From: Casimicrobium huifangae
GTDB taxonomy: Bacteria; Pseudomonadota; Gammaproteobacteria; Burkholderiales; Casimicrobiaceae
Assembly (NCBI RefSeq): GCF_009746125.1
Contig: NZ_CP041352.1
Span: forward strand, 461,847 to 525,846
DNA length: 64,000 nucleotides
Reading direction: 5' to 3'
Made by a program: the position numbers and the translations under genes. The notes beneath the pieces are model-generated. The model made no database searches. It saw only the letters and a list, made by a program, of their open reading frames with translations, and was not told the DNA's origin. This document shows positions 10,915-20,491 of this stretch, one piece after another. Position 1 is the stretch's first letter. Each line of letters begins with the position of its first letter.

Positions 10915-12019
10915 ATAGCGACTGGAAATGCGCCGCAATCATGCCCGGCGTGACCTGCGACCAGTCGGCCGGAGACCATTTCGGCGCGCGATCCTTGTCG
11001 ATCAGCAGGGCGCGCACACCTTCGCTGAAGTCGTGCCGGCGCTGGAACTGCCGCGCCAGCACGAGGTCGGTCTCAAGGACCGCAGCGACGTCGAGGCTGC
11101 GCGTACGGCGCAGGTACTCGAAGGTGACGCCGGCGGAGGTGGGCGACCCCTGCGCCAGATTGCGCGCTGCGGTGGCGAAATAGGGCTCCTGCGCCGCCAG
11201 GGAGGCGAGTGTGTCACGGCAGGCTGGCGCGCTGTCGCAGGTCGCGAGCCGCGCAATGTCCGCTGCGTGTGTCATCAATGTGCCAGAAGGCGCATGGTCC
11301 GTCGAAACGGCAAAACCCCTCACTACGCCAGTCACGACGACCTTGTCGCGGCTGCCATCGCCGGACCATTGGCATTGCTGTAGCGCTGCGCAGAGACCGG
11401 TACGCGTGTCGTCCGCGACTACCGCGTCGGCAAGACCAATATCCAGCGCATCTTCCGCAGTGATGACGTGCCCGGTCAGCGCCAGCAATGCACCGACGCC
11501 CGCTGGCATGCGATTGAGAAAGTATCCGCCCCCAACGTCCGGGAAGAGGCCGATGTGAATTTCCGGCATCGCGATTTTTGAGCCCTGCACAAAGGCGCGA
11601 TGGCTGGCCCCCGCGACCAGACCCAGTCCGCCGCCCATGCACACGCCGTGGCTGACGGCGACGAACGGCTTCGGGTAGCGATGAATCAGCAGATCGAGCT
11701 CGTACTCGACGCGAAAGAAGGTGTCGCCGTAGACGTAACGGGCATCGCCCTCAGTGCCCGCCAGACCGCGCAGATGGCGCACCACGCCGGCCACGTCACC
11801 ACCCGCGCAGAAGCCCTTGTCGCCGGCGCCGTCCAGCATCACGCACACGATGGAAGGATCGGCTGCCCATCGTGTGAACTGCGCCAGCATGAGTTCGCAC
11901 ATCTCAAGATCAAGCGCATTCAGCTGCCGTGGCCGGTTCAGAGTGGCAATAGCTATGTGGTGCCCGCTGACCGTGGGCTCAGTGCGAAACAGGACGGGTG
12001 ACTCAACAGCGACAGACAT
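10913..12019 (-). CDS. 3-hydroxyisobutyryl-CoA hydrolase-like crotonase
   Basis: A 368-residue crotonase-superfamily protein. The oxyanion-hole segments are GFCAGGDV and HGVCMGGGLGLV, and the region IAMPEIHIGLFPDVGGGYFLNRM is the signature of the 3-hydroxyisobutyryl-CoA hydrolase branch (valine catabolism) rather than of enoyl-CoA hydratases; the length, about 100 residues longer than hydratases, agrees. The predicted reaction releases 3-hydroxyisobutyrate from its CoA ester. It stands alone here, but another short/branched acyl-CoA gene, icmF, is in the same window at 53.5-56.8 kb. Some family members act as hydratases, so the exact activity is inferred. Confidence 0.85.
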   Translation of the reverse strand: MSVAVESPVLFRTEPTVSGHHIAIATLNRPRQLNALDLEMCELMLAQFTRWAADPSIVCVMLDGAGDKGFCAGGDVAGVVRHLRGLAGTEGDARYVYGDTFFRVEYELDLLIHRYPKPFVAVSHGVCMGGGLGLVAGASHRAFVQGSKIAMPEIHIGLFPDVGGGYFLNRMPAGVGALLALTGHVITAEDALDIGLADAVVADDTRTGLCAALQQCQWSGDGSRDKVVVTGVVRGFAVSTDHAPSGTLMTHAADIARLATCDSAPACRDTLASLAAQEPYFATAARNLAQGSPTSAGVTFEYLRRTRSLDVAAVLETDLVLARQFQRRHDFSEGVRALLIDKDRAPKWSPADWSQVTPGMIAAHFQSL

Positions 12020-12118
12020 TGATCAGGGAAACCGCACGTGATGCGGTAGCGAGAAGACAAGTCGAAATTATCCATGCGGCCCGGCACAGCGCCCGATACA
12101 GCGCAGTCCCGGCCCCCG

Positions 12119-12622
12119 CTATAGATCGCGTTCCCAGTTCTGCCCGACCAGATCGAGACCGAACGAGTGGTGCCTTTCTTCGGCGACCAGCTGAAACCCC
12201 TCGGCGACGTAGATGGCGCGCGCAGCGTGCAGCACATCGTTGGTCCACAGCGTCATCCGGCGGTAACCGGCCTGCTGCGCGAATTCGATGCAGGCGCGCA
12301 CCAGCCGCTTGCCGATGCCCAACCCGCGCGCCGCTGGCACCAGCAGCACCATGCGCAACTTGGCGACGGTATCGTCCTGCTTCACCACGAAGGCGCAACC
12401 GAGCCGCTCCTCAGCAGCGCCTTCGCCACGCACGGCGAGGTAACAGACTTCGTGCGCTGCATCGAACTCATCGACAAAATCGGCCGCGATGCGTGCGACG
12501 AAAGACTCGAAACGGATATCCCAGCCGTACTCGCGAGAATAAAGCTCACCATGCTGGCTGATCACCCAGCCGATGTCACCGGGGCGGTGCGTACGCAGGC
12601 GGATCCCGCTATCGGCGTTCAT
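12119..12622 (-). CDS. GNAT family N-acetyltransferase
   Basis: A 167-residue single-domain GNAT. The acetyl-CoA binding loop is LVPAARGLGIGKRLVRA, in the expected R/Q-x-x-G-x-G/A form, and the C-terminal beta strands (MTLWTNDVLHAARAIYVAEGFQLV) are conserved. The N-terminal part resembles the acetyltransferase half of fused MarR-GNAT proteins (GDIGWVISQHGELYSREYGWD). The start codon overlaps the stop of the double-GNAT gene by four bases (ATGA), so the two are translationally coupled. The acceptor substrate is unknown. Confidence 0.86.
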   Translation of the reverse strand: MNADSGIRLRTHRPGDIGWVISQHGELYSREYGWDIRFESFVARIAADFVDEFDAAHEVCYLAVRGEGAAEERLGCAFVVKQDDTVAKLRMVLLVPAARGLGIGKRLVRACIEFAQQAGYRRMTLWTNDVLHAARAIYVAEGFQLVAEERHHSFGLDLVGQNWERDL

Positions 12623-13746
12623 CGCGCACGCGTTGCCGACAACTCGGACGTGCAGCGCGCCATGAACAGCGCGTCAACATAGCCACCCTCGCGGAACGAA
12701 AAGTCACGGTGCTGGCCTTCGTGCAGAAAACCGAGCGACTCGTACAGCTTGATGGCGCGGGCGTTGTCAGCGTGGACGGTGAGTTCGATGCGGGAATAGT
12801 TGGCCCAGCGCTCTGCAAAATCAAGCGTCATGTTCATCAGCATGCGGCCAATGCCGAGGCCCTGATAGCGTGTCATGATCGAAATGCCAATGCCACACAC
12901 GTGACGCAACCGGGGATTGTCGGAGACGGGATGTACACCAGCATTACCGACCATGCGGCCGTTGACCAGCGCGACAAACATCGCCTGCCGGTTACCCGGC
13001 CCGCTGGCGGTGAGGCGTGTGCGCCAGAGTTCTGCGGTGGTGTATGGATGCTGCAAGGTGCCCAGTGCAGCGCTGCGGTCGGCAAACACGCGCGCGAAAC
13101 CTTCGGCATCGTCTTCGGTCGCCGGGCGGATGACGACCTTGACAGGCGCGCTCCGCCGCGTGCGTTTCGCATTGGGCAGTGCCGGTGATGGTGGCGCTGG
13201 CATCGTCGCCGCGTTGATACGTGCCATTGTTGCGCTATCGGCGTAACCATCAGCGTGCGCCAGCTCACAGCGCTTGACGCCCTCCGGTTCAAAGCCGAAC
13301 GAGGCATAAAACCGCTCCAGCGGCGTTGGTGCGGGGTCGACATAGTCAACACGGCGTGGCACGTTGACCTCAATGCGCCGCAGTTGCAGGCCCTCGTCAG
13401 CAGCGCGGATCGCGGCATTGAGCAGTGCACGACCAACACCGTGACGCCGATGATCCGGTCGCACCGCAAGCAGGTCGAGCACGCCGGCATGCTTGCGCCG
13501 CACATGATTGGGGAACGCCCGCAACAGCAGTACGCCGACCAGCGCCTCGCCAGCGAATGCGACAAGCGGAAGACAGGCCGCGTCGGCATATTCGCCCAGC
13601 CGTTTGTCCCAATGGGCGCCACTGCTGTACGGTGGAATCAGCGTGAATGGCAGCATCGCGCTGTCGCAGAACAGCGCAGCGAGCAAGGCGGCATCGCGTG
13701 GCTCGGCACGGCGAACGGTCAATGAAGAAACGGCGGCAGTTGTCAT
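12619..13746 (-). CDS. Tandem double-GNAT acetyltransferase
   Basis: From the ATG at 13746 the product is 375 residues with two full GNAT domains. The first (about residues 6-175) has the CoA loop VRPDHRRHGVGRALLNAA; the second (about 200-365) has the loop MTRYQGLGIGRMLMN. A basic linker with Pro-Ala repeats joins them. Both loops keep the Q/R-x-x-G-x-G pattern, so both could be active. The second domain resembles RimJ/RimL-like members (ELTVHADNARAIKLYESLGF). Together with the coupled single-GNAT gene this gives three acetyltransferase domains in one operon. Function is unassigned. Confidence 0.83.
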   Translation of the reverse strand: MTTAAVSSLTVRRAEPRDAALLAALFCDSAMLPFTLIPPYSSGAHWDKRLGEYADAACLPLVAFAGEALVGVLLLRAFPNHVRRKHAGVLDLLAVRPDHRRHGVGRALLNAAIRAADEGLQLRRIEVNVPRRVDYVDPAPTPLERFYASFGFEPEGVKRCELAHADGYADSATMARINAATMPAPPSPALPNAKRTRRSAPVKVVIRPATEDDAEGFARVFADRSAALGTLQHPYTTAELWRTRLTASGPGNRQAMFVALVNGRMVGNAGVHPVSDNPRLRHVCGIGISIMTRYQGLGIGRMLMNMTLDFAERWANYSRIELTVHADNARAIKLYESLGFLHEGQHRDFSFREGGYVDALFMARCTSELSATRAR

Positions 13747-13782
13747 GCCGCAACGATAACGCAGAGCCGGGAGATTGGGTAG

Positions 13783-13800
13783 GCGCGAGCAAGCTCGCGC
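13783..13800. repeat. Perfect 8-bp inverted repeat (hairpin)
   Basis: GCGCGAGC, a two-base loop AA, then GCTCGCGC. It lies between topB and the double-GNAT gene, both read leftwards, and has no T-run on either side. It may be a small REP-like hairpin or a weak terminator for topB. Confidence 0.5.
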
Positions 13801-13854
13801 ACACGGGCTAAAGTTGGGTCGCGGCCGAGCCGCTTCCACATTGCGGCGCGGCAG

Positions 13855-16392
13855 TTATGCCTTCGCCTTGCCCTTGCTCGCTGGCGCCTTGGCTGCCTTC
13901 GGTTCTCTCGGCGGGAACTCGAAGCCCACCTTCACTTCGTCCTTCTTGCGCTCAATGACGAGGAACGCCTGGAACGGTCGCTTGGTGCGCGTGGAGATGA
14001 ACTTGGTCAGCAGATCGGTCTTGCCATCGGTGAGCAGTTTCACCATCTGCTCACGCTCGATCGGCTGCTGCAGGATGATGCGGCCGGATCGGAAATCGCA
14101 CTTGCGCGGCTTCTCCTTTTTGGCCGCCACTTCGCAGATGTAGGCGGATTCGAGTTCAAACACGCCACTGCCGCATTTCGGGCACTTGCCCACCGGCTCC
14201 ATGGTGCTGAAGTCCACTGGGTCAGCGCCTTCGCCGACCTTGCCTTCGTCTTCGTCCCAGTAGAACTCGATTTCCTGCGCATCGTTCATGCGCAGGTTGG
14301 CGTTGAAAGCCCGGCCCAGCTTGGAGCGGAAGCCTTCCAGCCCCTCAATCTTCTTGTCACGGATCAGCGTTTCGGCTTCGTCCACCGAAAGCTGGCGTCC
14401 GGCGAGAATCTTCCAGAATCCGAAGTCGCATTTGGTGCAGGAGAATTTTTTGTAGTTCTCCTTCATCGCGCCGCCGCAGCGGGGGCACGGTGTGGCGAGA
14501 TCGGCGAAATCACCGGGCACCGTGTCGCTCTCGTGGCCTTTCGCCTGTTTGACAATGTGCTTCGCCATGGCGGCGATTTCCGCCATGAACTTTTCACGGC
14601 TGATTTCACCCTTTTCCATGCGCGCGAGCTGGGTTTCCCAGTTCGCGGTCAGCTCAGCCTGCGTCAGTTCCGGCACGTTGAGACCGTTGAGCAGCGTAAT
14701 CAGCGAGAACGCCTGCGGGGTAGGTTTCAGCACCTTGTCCTCGCGGACCAGGTATTTCTGCAGGATCAGGCCTTCAATGATTGACGCGCGTGTGGCCGGC
14801 GTGCCGAGCCCCTTCTCCTGCATCGCCGCGCGCAGCTCTTCGTCGTCGATCAGCTTGCCCGCACCTTCCATTGCCGACAGCAGCGTCGCCTCGGTGTAGC
14901 GCGCAGGCGGCTTGGTCTGCAACTCCTTGGCGGTGACTTCGCTCGCCTTCGGTTTCTCGCCAGCGGCGACCGGGGTCAGGTTGCCGGTTTCCTCGGTGTC
15001 GGCTTCCTTGCCGTACACCGCAAGCCAGCCGGGGTTCACCAGCACCTTGCCTTCGCTCTTGAACGCTTCGCCTTCGACGCGCGTAATGCGGGTAGTTTGC
15101 TGGAACTCGGCCGACGGATAGAACACCGCAAGGAAGCGCTTGACGACCATGTCATAGAGCTTTTCTTCCAGCTCGTTCAAGGCCTTGGGCAGTTGCAGCG
15201 TCGGGATGATCGCGAAGTGATCGGAAATCTTGGTGTTGTCGAAGACGCGCTTGTTGGCTGGCCGCACGTATTTCTTGTTGCGGATTTCACGGGCGAACTG
15301 GCCGTAGCGATTGGTTTCTTCCAGTTGCTCTAGCGTCTGCCCTACCGTGCTGACGTAGTCCTCCGGCAGCGCGCGTGCGTCGGTCCGTGGGTAGGTCAGC
15401 ACTTTGTGCTTTTCGTAGAGCGCCTGCGCCAGCGAGAGCGTGGTACGTGCCGAGAAGCCGAAGCGGCTGTTGGCCTCGCGCTGCAGGCTGGTCAGGTCAT
15501 AAAGCAGCGGCGGCGCCTGCGTGGTCGGCTTGCTTTCTTCCTCGACGATGCCCGGCTTGCCGAGGCACTTGAGTACGATGGCCTTGGCGCGTGCCGACGC
15601 TGAAGCTTTCGCTTCCGGGGTATCGAAGATGCGCTCGGCGCGGGCGTGTTCGTCATCGCCCTTTCTGAATTTCTCGTCGAACCAGCGACCAGCGTATTGC
15701 CCGGCTTTGGCATCAAACGTGGCGTGCACTTCAAAGTAAGTGCGCGGCACGAACTTGCGAATCTTCTCCTCGCGCTCCACCATCAGCGCCAGCGTCGGCG
15801 TCTGTACACGACCCACCGTGGTCAGGTGAAAGCCGCCGCTCTTGGAGTTGAAGGCGGTCATGGCGCGGGTGCCGTTGATGCCAACCAGCCAGTCGGCCTC
15901 GGAGCGGCTACGTGCGGCGTCGGCGAGACCCTGCAACTCCGCGTCGCTACGCAATTTGGCAAAGCCGTCGCGGATCGCCGTCGGCGTCATTGATTGCAGC
16001 CACAGCCGCTTGACCGGCTGCTTGGCCTTTGCATGCTGCTGGATCAGGCGGAAGATCAGCTCTCCCTCGCGCCCTGCGTCGCAGGCGTTCACCAGTTCGG
16101 TCACATCCTTGCGCTTGATGAGCCTGGTGAGCTGTTTCAGGCGGTCAGCGGTCTTCTCGATTGGCTTCAGTTCAAAGTGCGTCGGCACTACTGGCAGCTT
16201 GGCAAATGTCCACTTGCCACGCTTGACTTCTTCGGCCTCCGGCTCGCCGATTTCGACCAGATGGCCCACCGCAGAGCTGATCACATATTGATCATTCTCG
16301 AAGTGGTCGCCGTCCTTCTTGATATTGCCGAGTGCCTTCGCGATATCGCTCGCGACCGATGGCTTTTCAGCGATGATGAGTGTCTTTCCCAT
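13855..16392 (-). CDS. topB: DNA topoisomerase III (type IA)
   Basis: An 845-residue type IA topoisomerase. The Toprim domain opens with TLIIAEKPSVASDIAKAL and contains NACDAGREGELIFR at residues 102-115. The catalytic tyrosine is Tyr334 in LTYPRTDAR, and the IA core continues with SDHFAIIPT and GLGTPATRASII. The C-terminal third carries a zinc-ribbon (CPRCGG...CTKCDFGFWK), a second cysteine pair (CPKCGSG...C) and Toprim-C repeats ending in a Lys/Ala-rich tail. Length and repeats match topoisomerase III of betaproteobacteria, which separates linked DNA. It is monocistronic. Confidence 0.95.
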   Translation of the reverse strand: MGKTLIIAEKPSVASDIAKALGNIKKDGDHFENDQYVISSAVGHLVEIGEPEAEEVKRGKWTFAKLPVVPTHFELKPIEKTADRLKQLTRLIKRKDVTELVNACDAGREGELIFRLIQQHAKAKQPVKRLWLQSMTPTAIRDGFAKLRSDAELQGLADAARSRSEADWLVGINGTRAMTAFNSKSGGFHLTTVGRVQTPTLALMVEREEKIRKFVPRTYFEVHATFDAKAGQYAGRWFDEKFRKGDDEHARAERIFDTPEAKASASARAKAIVLKCLGKPGIVEEESKPTTQAPPLLYDLTSLQREANSRFGFSARTTLSLAQALYEKHKVLTYPRTDARALPEDYVSTVGQTLEQLEETNRYGQFAREIRNKKYVRPANKRVFDNTKISDHFAIIPTLQLPKALNELEEKLYDMVVKRFLAVFYPSAEFQQTTRITRVEGEAFKSEGKVLVNPGWLAVYGKEADTEETGNLTPVAAGEKPKASEVTAKELQTKPPARYTEATLLSAMEGAGKLIDDEELRAAMQEKGLGTPATRASIIEGLILQKYLVREDKVLKPTPQAFSLITLLNGLNVPELTQAELTANWETQLARMEKGEISREKFMAEIAAMAKHIVKQAKGHESDTVPGDFADLATPCPRCGGAMKENYKKFSCTKCDFGFWKILAGRQLSVDEAETLIRDKKIEGLEGFRSKLGRAFNANLRMNDAQEIEFYWDEDEGKVGEGADPVDFSTMEPVGKCPKCGSGVFELESAYICEVAAKKEKPRKCDFRSGRIILQQPIEREQMVKLLTDGKTDLLTKFISTRTKRPFQAFLVIERKKDEVKVGFEFPPREPKAAKAPASKGKAKA

Positions 16393-16460
16393 TTTTTCAG
16401 TGTAACCAGAAATGGGTTTCGGGCCGCTTTGCGGTTGCTTTGCGGCCTCATCGGCAGCGC

Positions 16461-17774
16461 TTATCCGGTATCAAGCAGGCGTGCGGCGCAGACTGACGCA
16501 ACCCAGCGCGGCTCGATGTTTTCGCTGATCGCCAGTCGCAGCAAAGCAGCGAATTCGTCGCGACAGGCCCAGAAGCAGCCTTTGATGTCAATGCGGGCGG
16601 CCACCGACAAAGCCCGTCGCAACGGCACGACAGCCGCTGCGCGGTCTTTCCGGTCCAGCGCGGCAAGCGCCTCAATCAGCGCCATGTCCACTTGCCAGGC
16701 GTCCGGACGCTGCGTCCGCATCTCGAAGACGCGCAAGGCCGATTCGTATTCGCCAACCTGAAGCAGCAACTGCGCTTGCAGTGAGGGTGTCGCCAGCGAC
16801 ATCACGCCATGTTCATCGATTTCCGCAAACAGACGGCACGCAGTGTCAAGTTCGCGCTGGGCGCTCACCACATCCCGCCGCAGGGCATGCCACCAGCTTC
16901 GCTCATAGTGAACATTGGCGCGCAGCATCAGATGGCCATCCGGAATCGCCTCCTGCTCAGCGAGCAGGGCACGTTCGGCCTCAGCAACCTCGCCCCGCAT
17001 CAGGTGGCACAGCGAGACTGTAATGCCCGCCTCACGCGCCGCACGCTGCACGCCGGCGGCATGCGCATTGGTGACTGCTGAAATGCTCTGACCCAATGCT
17101 CCTGCGTAATCGCCACGCCGGTAGTGAAAGTAGAACCCTCGCCGGGCGGATACCCGAGCGCGCGCTACCGCTCCGAACCCGGGGTCGCCGTAAAGCTCAT
17201 CAATCGCTGCCACCAGCGAGTGAGCCGGTTCCCAGCGGCGCTGGCCACTGAAGTATTCGAGCGCGTAGCCGAGCGCGTTGCCGCGAACGGTGGCGGATAC
17301 GGCACTTGCATCACCGACCCAGGGCAGCACGGCGTCCGCGACCTGTGCGGCGCTGGCAAGCGCTTCACCGAACAGATCTGCGGCCAGTATTCCGGCCGCG
17401 ATTTCGAGCCGGGGCTGCGGGTCAAGTGTCGCCAGACGGGCAAATGCAACGTTACGCAGCGCATCGAGCCAGCGGCGCGCTTCGCGGGAAGGGCGCCAGT
17501 CGCTGTAGAGCGCATCCACTACGGACGCACCGATGCGGGCCAGCGCAACCTGGTCGCCGGCCGCACGCGCCATGCGTTCGGCTTCGCGCACCGAGACATC
17601 AAGTGTGGGGCGCTCGAACACCGAATCGGCGTAAACACGCTGCAACCAGTACTCAAGCGAAGGCGTATCGGTCTTTTCTCGCCAGGCGTCGAGCGCTGCA
17701 ACGACGCGGGTGTGGTCGGACTGCAGCCAAGCGGCGCTGACGGCGTCCGGCACCGCCGGGTCCAGCCGGCTCAC
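16461..17774 (-). CDS. TPR-like alpha-helical partner of the hybrid kinase
   Basis: A 437-residue soluble protein made almost wholly of Ala/Arg-rich helical repeats, suggestive of tetratricopeptide-type solenoid structure; no enzymatic motif is seen. It starts with GTG at 17774 and overlaps the stop of the hybrid sensor kinase by four bases (GTGA), so it is made with the kinase. Its C-terminus contains several Cys (GCFWACRDEF and ASVCAARLL). The tight coupling suggests a role in signal input or output of the two-component system, perhaps by binding the kinase or its regulator. This role is inference only; the family is not one I can name. Confidence 0.7.
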   Translation of the reverse strand: MSRLDPAVPDAVSAAWLQSDHTRVVAALDAWREKTDTPSLEYWLQRVYADSVFERPTLDVSVREAERMARAAGDQVALARIGASVVDALYSDWRPSREARRWLDALRNVAFARLATLDPQPRLEIAAGILAADLFGEALASAAQVADAVLPWVGDASAVSATVRGNALGYALEYFSGQRRWEPAHSLVAAIDELYGDPGFGAVARARVSARRGFYFHYRRGDYAGALGQSISAVTNAHAAGVQRAAREAGITVSLCHLMRGEVAEAERALLAEQEAIPDGHLMLRANVHYERSWWHALRRDVVSAQRELDTACRLFAEIDEHGVMSLATPSLQAQLLLQVGEYESALRVFEMRTQRPDAWQVDMALIEALAALDRKDRAAAVVPLRRALSVAARIDIKGCFWACRDEFAALLRLAISENIEPRWVASVCAARLLDTG

Positions 17775-19696
17775 TCGCCACCTCCACTCATTCCCAGCGC
17801 CGCCAGCAGGCGGTCCGAGTCAAGCGGTTTGTGCAGCACCGGGAAGCCGCTGGCGGTGAGGGCGCGCAATCGTTCTGCAGAAGTGTCCCCGGTGATGAGC
17901 ACAATTGGCACGACAGCGCCCACCACCTCGCGCAACCGGTTCGCCGCTTCAATGCCGGTGAAACCATCAAGCAGCCGGTAGTCGACAACGATTGCCGCAA
18001 CCGACGCTTTCTCCTGTCTGGCTACGTCCAGCAGCGGCGCAATGCTGGCTTCGGCGTGAACGCTGACGCCGAGAGCACTGAACAAGGTCTGCATCGAACT
18101 GCGGATCAACGCATCATCATCAAGCACCAATACCAGCTGGCGATCATGCGTCACCGGTCTCATCACCGACGTCACGTGGTTGCGCCGGGGCAAAGCAGTT
18201 CCAGGCAGGGTGACGGTGAAACAAGTGCCACTGCCGAGACGGGAACTGACCTTGATGTCACCTCCGAGCAGTCGAACCGAGCGCGCCACGATGGCGAGCC
18301 CGAGCCCCATTCCGCCCTGCGCCACATCGCTGCGCTTGACCTGGTAGAACTCGTCGAAAATCAACGGCAGATTGGCCGCTGCAATACCGGAGCCCTGATC
18401 CCAGACCTGCAGCAGCACATGGTCGCGACGCGGGCGCAGCGCCACCAGAATGCCACCAGAGCGTGAGAAGCGGATAGCGTTGCTGACCAGGTTATCGATG
18501 ATCCGCCGCAGCAGGGTGGCGTCGGTATGCAGCGTCACGTCGGGAACCCGCGAACGCAGGCGCAACCCCCGTTCACTTGCGCCCGAGCGCAACACTGTCA
18601 AGGCTTCGTCGATCAGTGCCCGGGCACCGACTTCGGCGGCCTCAGCTGAAACTACGCCAGCATCGAATCGCGAGATGTCCAGCACCGCGTTCAACAGGGC
18701 ATCAAGTGATCGTGAAGCCGCCTGAATGCCATCAACCGCCGGCATCAGCGCAGCACTGACATCCGATCCTTTCATGCGCAGCCCCTGACGCAGCGCGGCG
18801 ACGTAGAGCGACAACGCATGCGCTGGCTGCCGCAGATCATGACTTGCCGCCGCGAGAAAGCGGCTCTTGGCGTTGTTGGCAGCCTCCGCCTCGCGCGTGC
18901 GCGCGTCAAGTGCAGCGGTCGCCTGCGCCACGTCGTCGCGCAAGCCGCGGCGGGCAGCATGCAGCGCCCGTGTCATGCTGTTGAAGTCAACGGCGAGCCG
19001 CCGAAATTCGCCGCGTCCGGTCTCCGGCAGTTGCGCCGAAAAATCATCCCGCGCCACTCGTCCCATCGCCGTAGACAACGCCGCCAGTGGTTCGGCGACG
19101 GCCCTGGTCGCGGCTCTTGTCAATGCCAGCGAGAGCAGCACCGCAACCAGCAGGATGGCAGCCCCCGTCCACCACAACCGGGCAACGCTACGCCGCTCGT
19201 CCTCACGCGAGACGCTGAGCGCCACATAGCCAACGCGTTGCCCCGGGCTCGCCCCGGCGTTGACGGGTGCGCTGCCAGATGACGGCAACGCGAAGAGTAC
19301 GACCGGGTGCACCACACTGACCAGATGGGGATCACGTTCTACCTGCACCGACAGCGGCTTGCCGTCCAGCATGCGCAACGCTGTGGCGCCGACGTTGCCA
19401 CGGTTGTCGACGGTCGCGCCATCGCGATCAGTGAGCGAGAGTCCGACAATGCCCACGCTGCGCTCGACAAAATCGGCCACCGCCTGCACGTTGGTTCGCG
19501 AGCCGGTTGCCAGTGGCAGCTCGGCGAGCATGGCGGCCTGTCGCGCCAGTGACACCGTGCGCTCGACGAGATTGCGCTCGATTTCCATCGCGTGCCGCGT
19601 CAGCAGCAGGGCTCCGACGGAGATGACAGCCAGCACCAGCGGCACCAGCGCGGCAAGCAAAATGCGGCTGCGGATGCTGCCGCTTCTCACTCGCAT
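17771..19696 (-). CDS. Hybrid sensor histidine kinase (HAMP-HisKA-HATPase-REC)
   Basis: A 641-residue membrane kinase from the ATG at 19696. Two membrane segments (ILLAALVPLVLAVISVGALL near the N-terminus and AAILLVAVLLSLALTRAA around residue 190) flank a periplasmic sensor of about 130 residues. A HAMP region follows, then the H-box SHDLRQPAHALSLY with the phosphorylatable His, N-box DNLVSNAIRFS, G-boxes DQGSGIAA and GGMGLGLAI, and a C-terminal receiver with LVLDDDALI, phosphoacceptor Asp in VVDYRLLDG, and the switch Thr and Lys (LITGDTS, LHKPLD). The HDLRQP-type H-box is typical of hybrid kinases. It is divergent from the LuxR-type regulator at 19832 and coupled to the TPR-like gene. A 7-2-7 heptamer site lies directly upstream of the start codon. 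Confidence 0.92.
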   Translation of the reverse strand: MRVRSGSIRSRILLAALVPLVLAVISVGALLLTRHAMEIERNLVERTVSLARQAAMLAELPLATGSRTNVQAVADFVERSVGIVGLSLTDRDGATVDNRGNVGATALRMLDGKPLSVQVERDPHLVSVVHPVVLFALPSSGSAPVNAGASPGQRVGYVALSVSREDERRSVARLWWTGAAILLVAVLLSLALTRAATRAVAEPLAALSTAMGRVARDDFSAQLPETGRGEFRRLAVDFNSMTRALHAARRGLRDDVAQATAALDARTREAEAANNAKSRFLAAASHDLRQPAHALSLYVAALRQGLRMKGSDVSAALMPAVDGIQAASRSLDALLNAVLDISRFDAGVVSAEAAEVGARALIDEALTVLRSGASERGLRLRSRVPDVTLHTDATLLRRIIDNLVSNAIRFSRSGGILVALRPRRDHVLLQVWDQGSGIAAANLPLIFDEFYQVKRSDVAQGGMGLGLAIVARSVRLLGGDIKVSSRLGSGTCFTVTLPGTALPRRNHVTSVMRPVTHDRQLVLVLDDDALIRSSMQTLFSALGVSVHAEASIAPLLDVARQEKASVAAIVVDYRLLDGFTGIEAANRLREVVGAVVPIVLITGDTSAERLRALTASGFPVLHKPLDSDRLLAALGMSGGGE

Positions 19697-19698
19697 GC

Positions 19699-19714
19699 TC
19701 CGGCAAATGCCGTA
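19699..19714. promoter_or_regulatory. Candidate LuxR/NarL-type 7-2-7 operator, kinase start
   Basis: TCCGGCA-AA-TGCCGTA: two inverted heptamers separated by 2 bp, the arrangement established for NarL-family regulators. It ends 2 bp from the kinase ATG, where binding could block expression. The right half TGCCGTA is identical to halves at 20510-20516 and 30659-30665. The rest of the 117-bp divergent spacer shows no clear sigma-70 promoter. Confidence 0.55.
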
Positions 19715-19831
19715 CTTCGGTCGCCACCGGCAGGATGGCAAAATCTGCGCATCGACGTGGCGACGCTGTACAGGCAGTGCGTCGCGAGAATTAACTCACC
19801 GGAGCGACGGACTTGCAGCGCGGAGTGACTC

Positions 19832-20491
19832 ATGGCGGTGAATACTAGCGCGACTGGCGACGCCGTGTCGCCCGCCAGTGTGGTGATTGTTGAGGATCAT
19901 TCGCTGATTCGCGATGGCTTGCGCATGTTGCTTGCACTCGAACGCAATTTCCGTCTGATCGGAGAGGCCGGTTCTCTCGCTGAGGCGCGGCGGGTTGTCG
20001 CGGACCAGCAGCCAGACATTGTGATGCTCGACGTCGGCCTGCCCGATGGCGACGGCATTGCGCTGGCGGGCGAGTTGCTGCAACAGCGTCACGACCTGCG
20101 CGTGCTCATTCTGACGGGTGATCTCGGCAGCGACACCGTCGCACGTGCCCTGGCAGTGGGTGCGCATGGCTATGTGCACAAACAGCACAACGCTGATGAG
20201 CTTTTCGCCGCGCTCAATACGTTACGCAACGGCGGTCGCTACGTGAGTGAATCGGTCGCGGCGTCGTTCGTCGCGTCGCGGCCGAAGGCGGCGCCGTCGC
20301 CGCTGGCGGTACTCACCGAGCGCGAACGTGAAGTTGTGGGCCTGCTCTGCGAAGGTGACTCCAGCAAGCACATTGCGCGCAAGCTGGATCTCAGCGTTGG
20401 TACTGTCCGCAAGCATCGCGAAAACATCATGGCAAAGCTCGACGTACACAGCGTCGCCGAGCTGATCGCGCTGGCGCTCAAGCAGCGTTAG
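19832..20491 (+). CDS. LuxR/NarL-family response regulator
   Basis: A 219-residue regulator. The receiver domain (about residues 16-130) has VIVEDHSLIRDG, the phosphoacceptor Asp in VMLDVGLPDGDG, Thr in LILTGD and Lys in YVHKQHN. The C-terminal HTH (about 155-215) is LTEREREVVGLLCEGDSSKH followed by LDLSVGTVRKHRENIMAKL, a normal LuxR-type helix-turn-helix. It is divergent from the hybrid kinase and is presumably its phosphorylation target. A perfect 34-bp palindrome containing a 7-2-7 heptamer pair begins at the base after its stop codon and precedes the exported-protein block. Confidence 0.93.
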   Translation: MAVNTSATGDAVSPASVVIVEDHSLIRDGLRMLLALERNFRLIGEAGSLAEARRVVADQQPDIVMLDVGLPDGDGIALAGELLQQRHDLRVLILTGDLGSDTVARALAVGAHGYVHKQHNADELFAALNTLRNGGRYVSESVAASFVASRPKAAPSPLAVLTEREREVVGLLCEGDSSKHIARKLDLSVGTVRKHRENIMAKLDVHSVAELIALALKQR

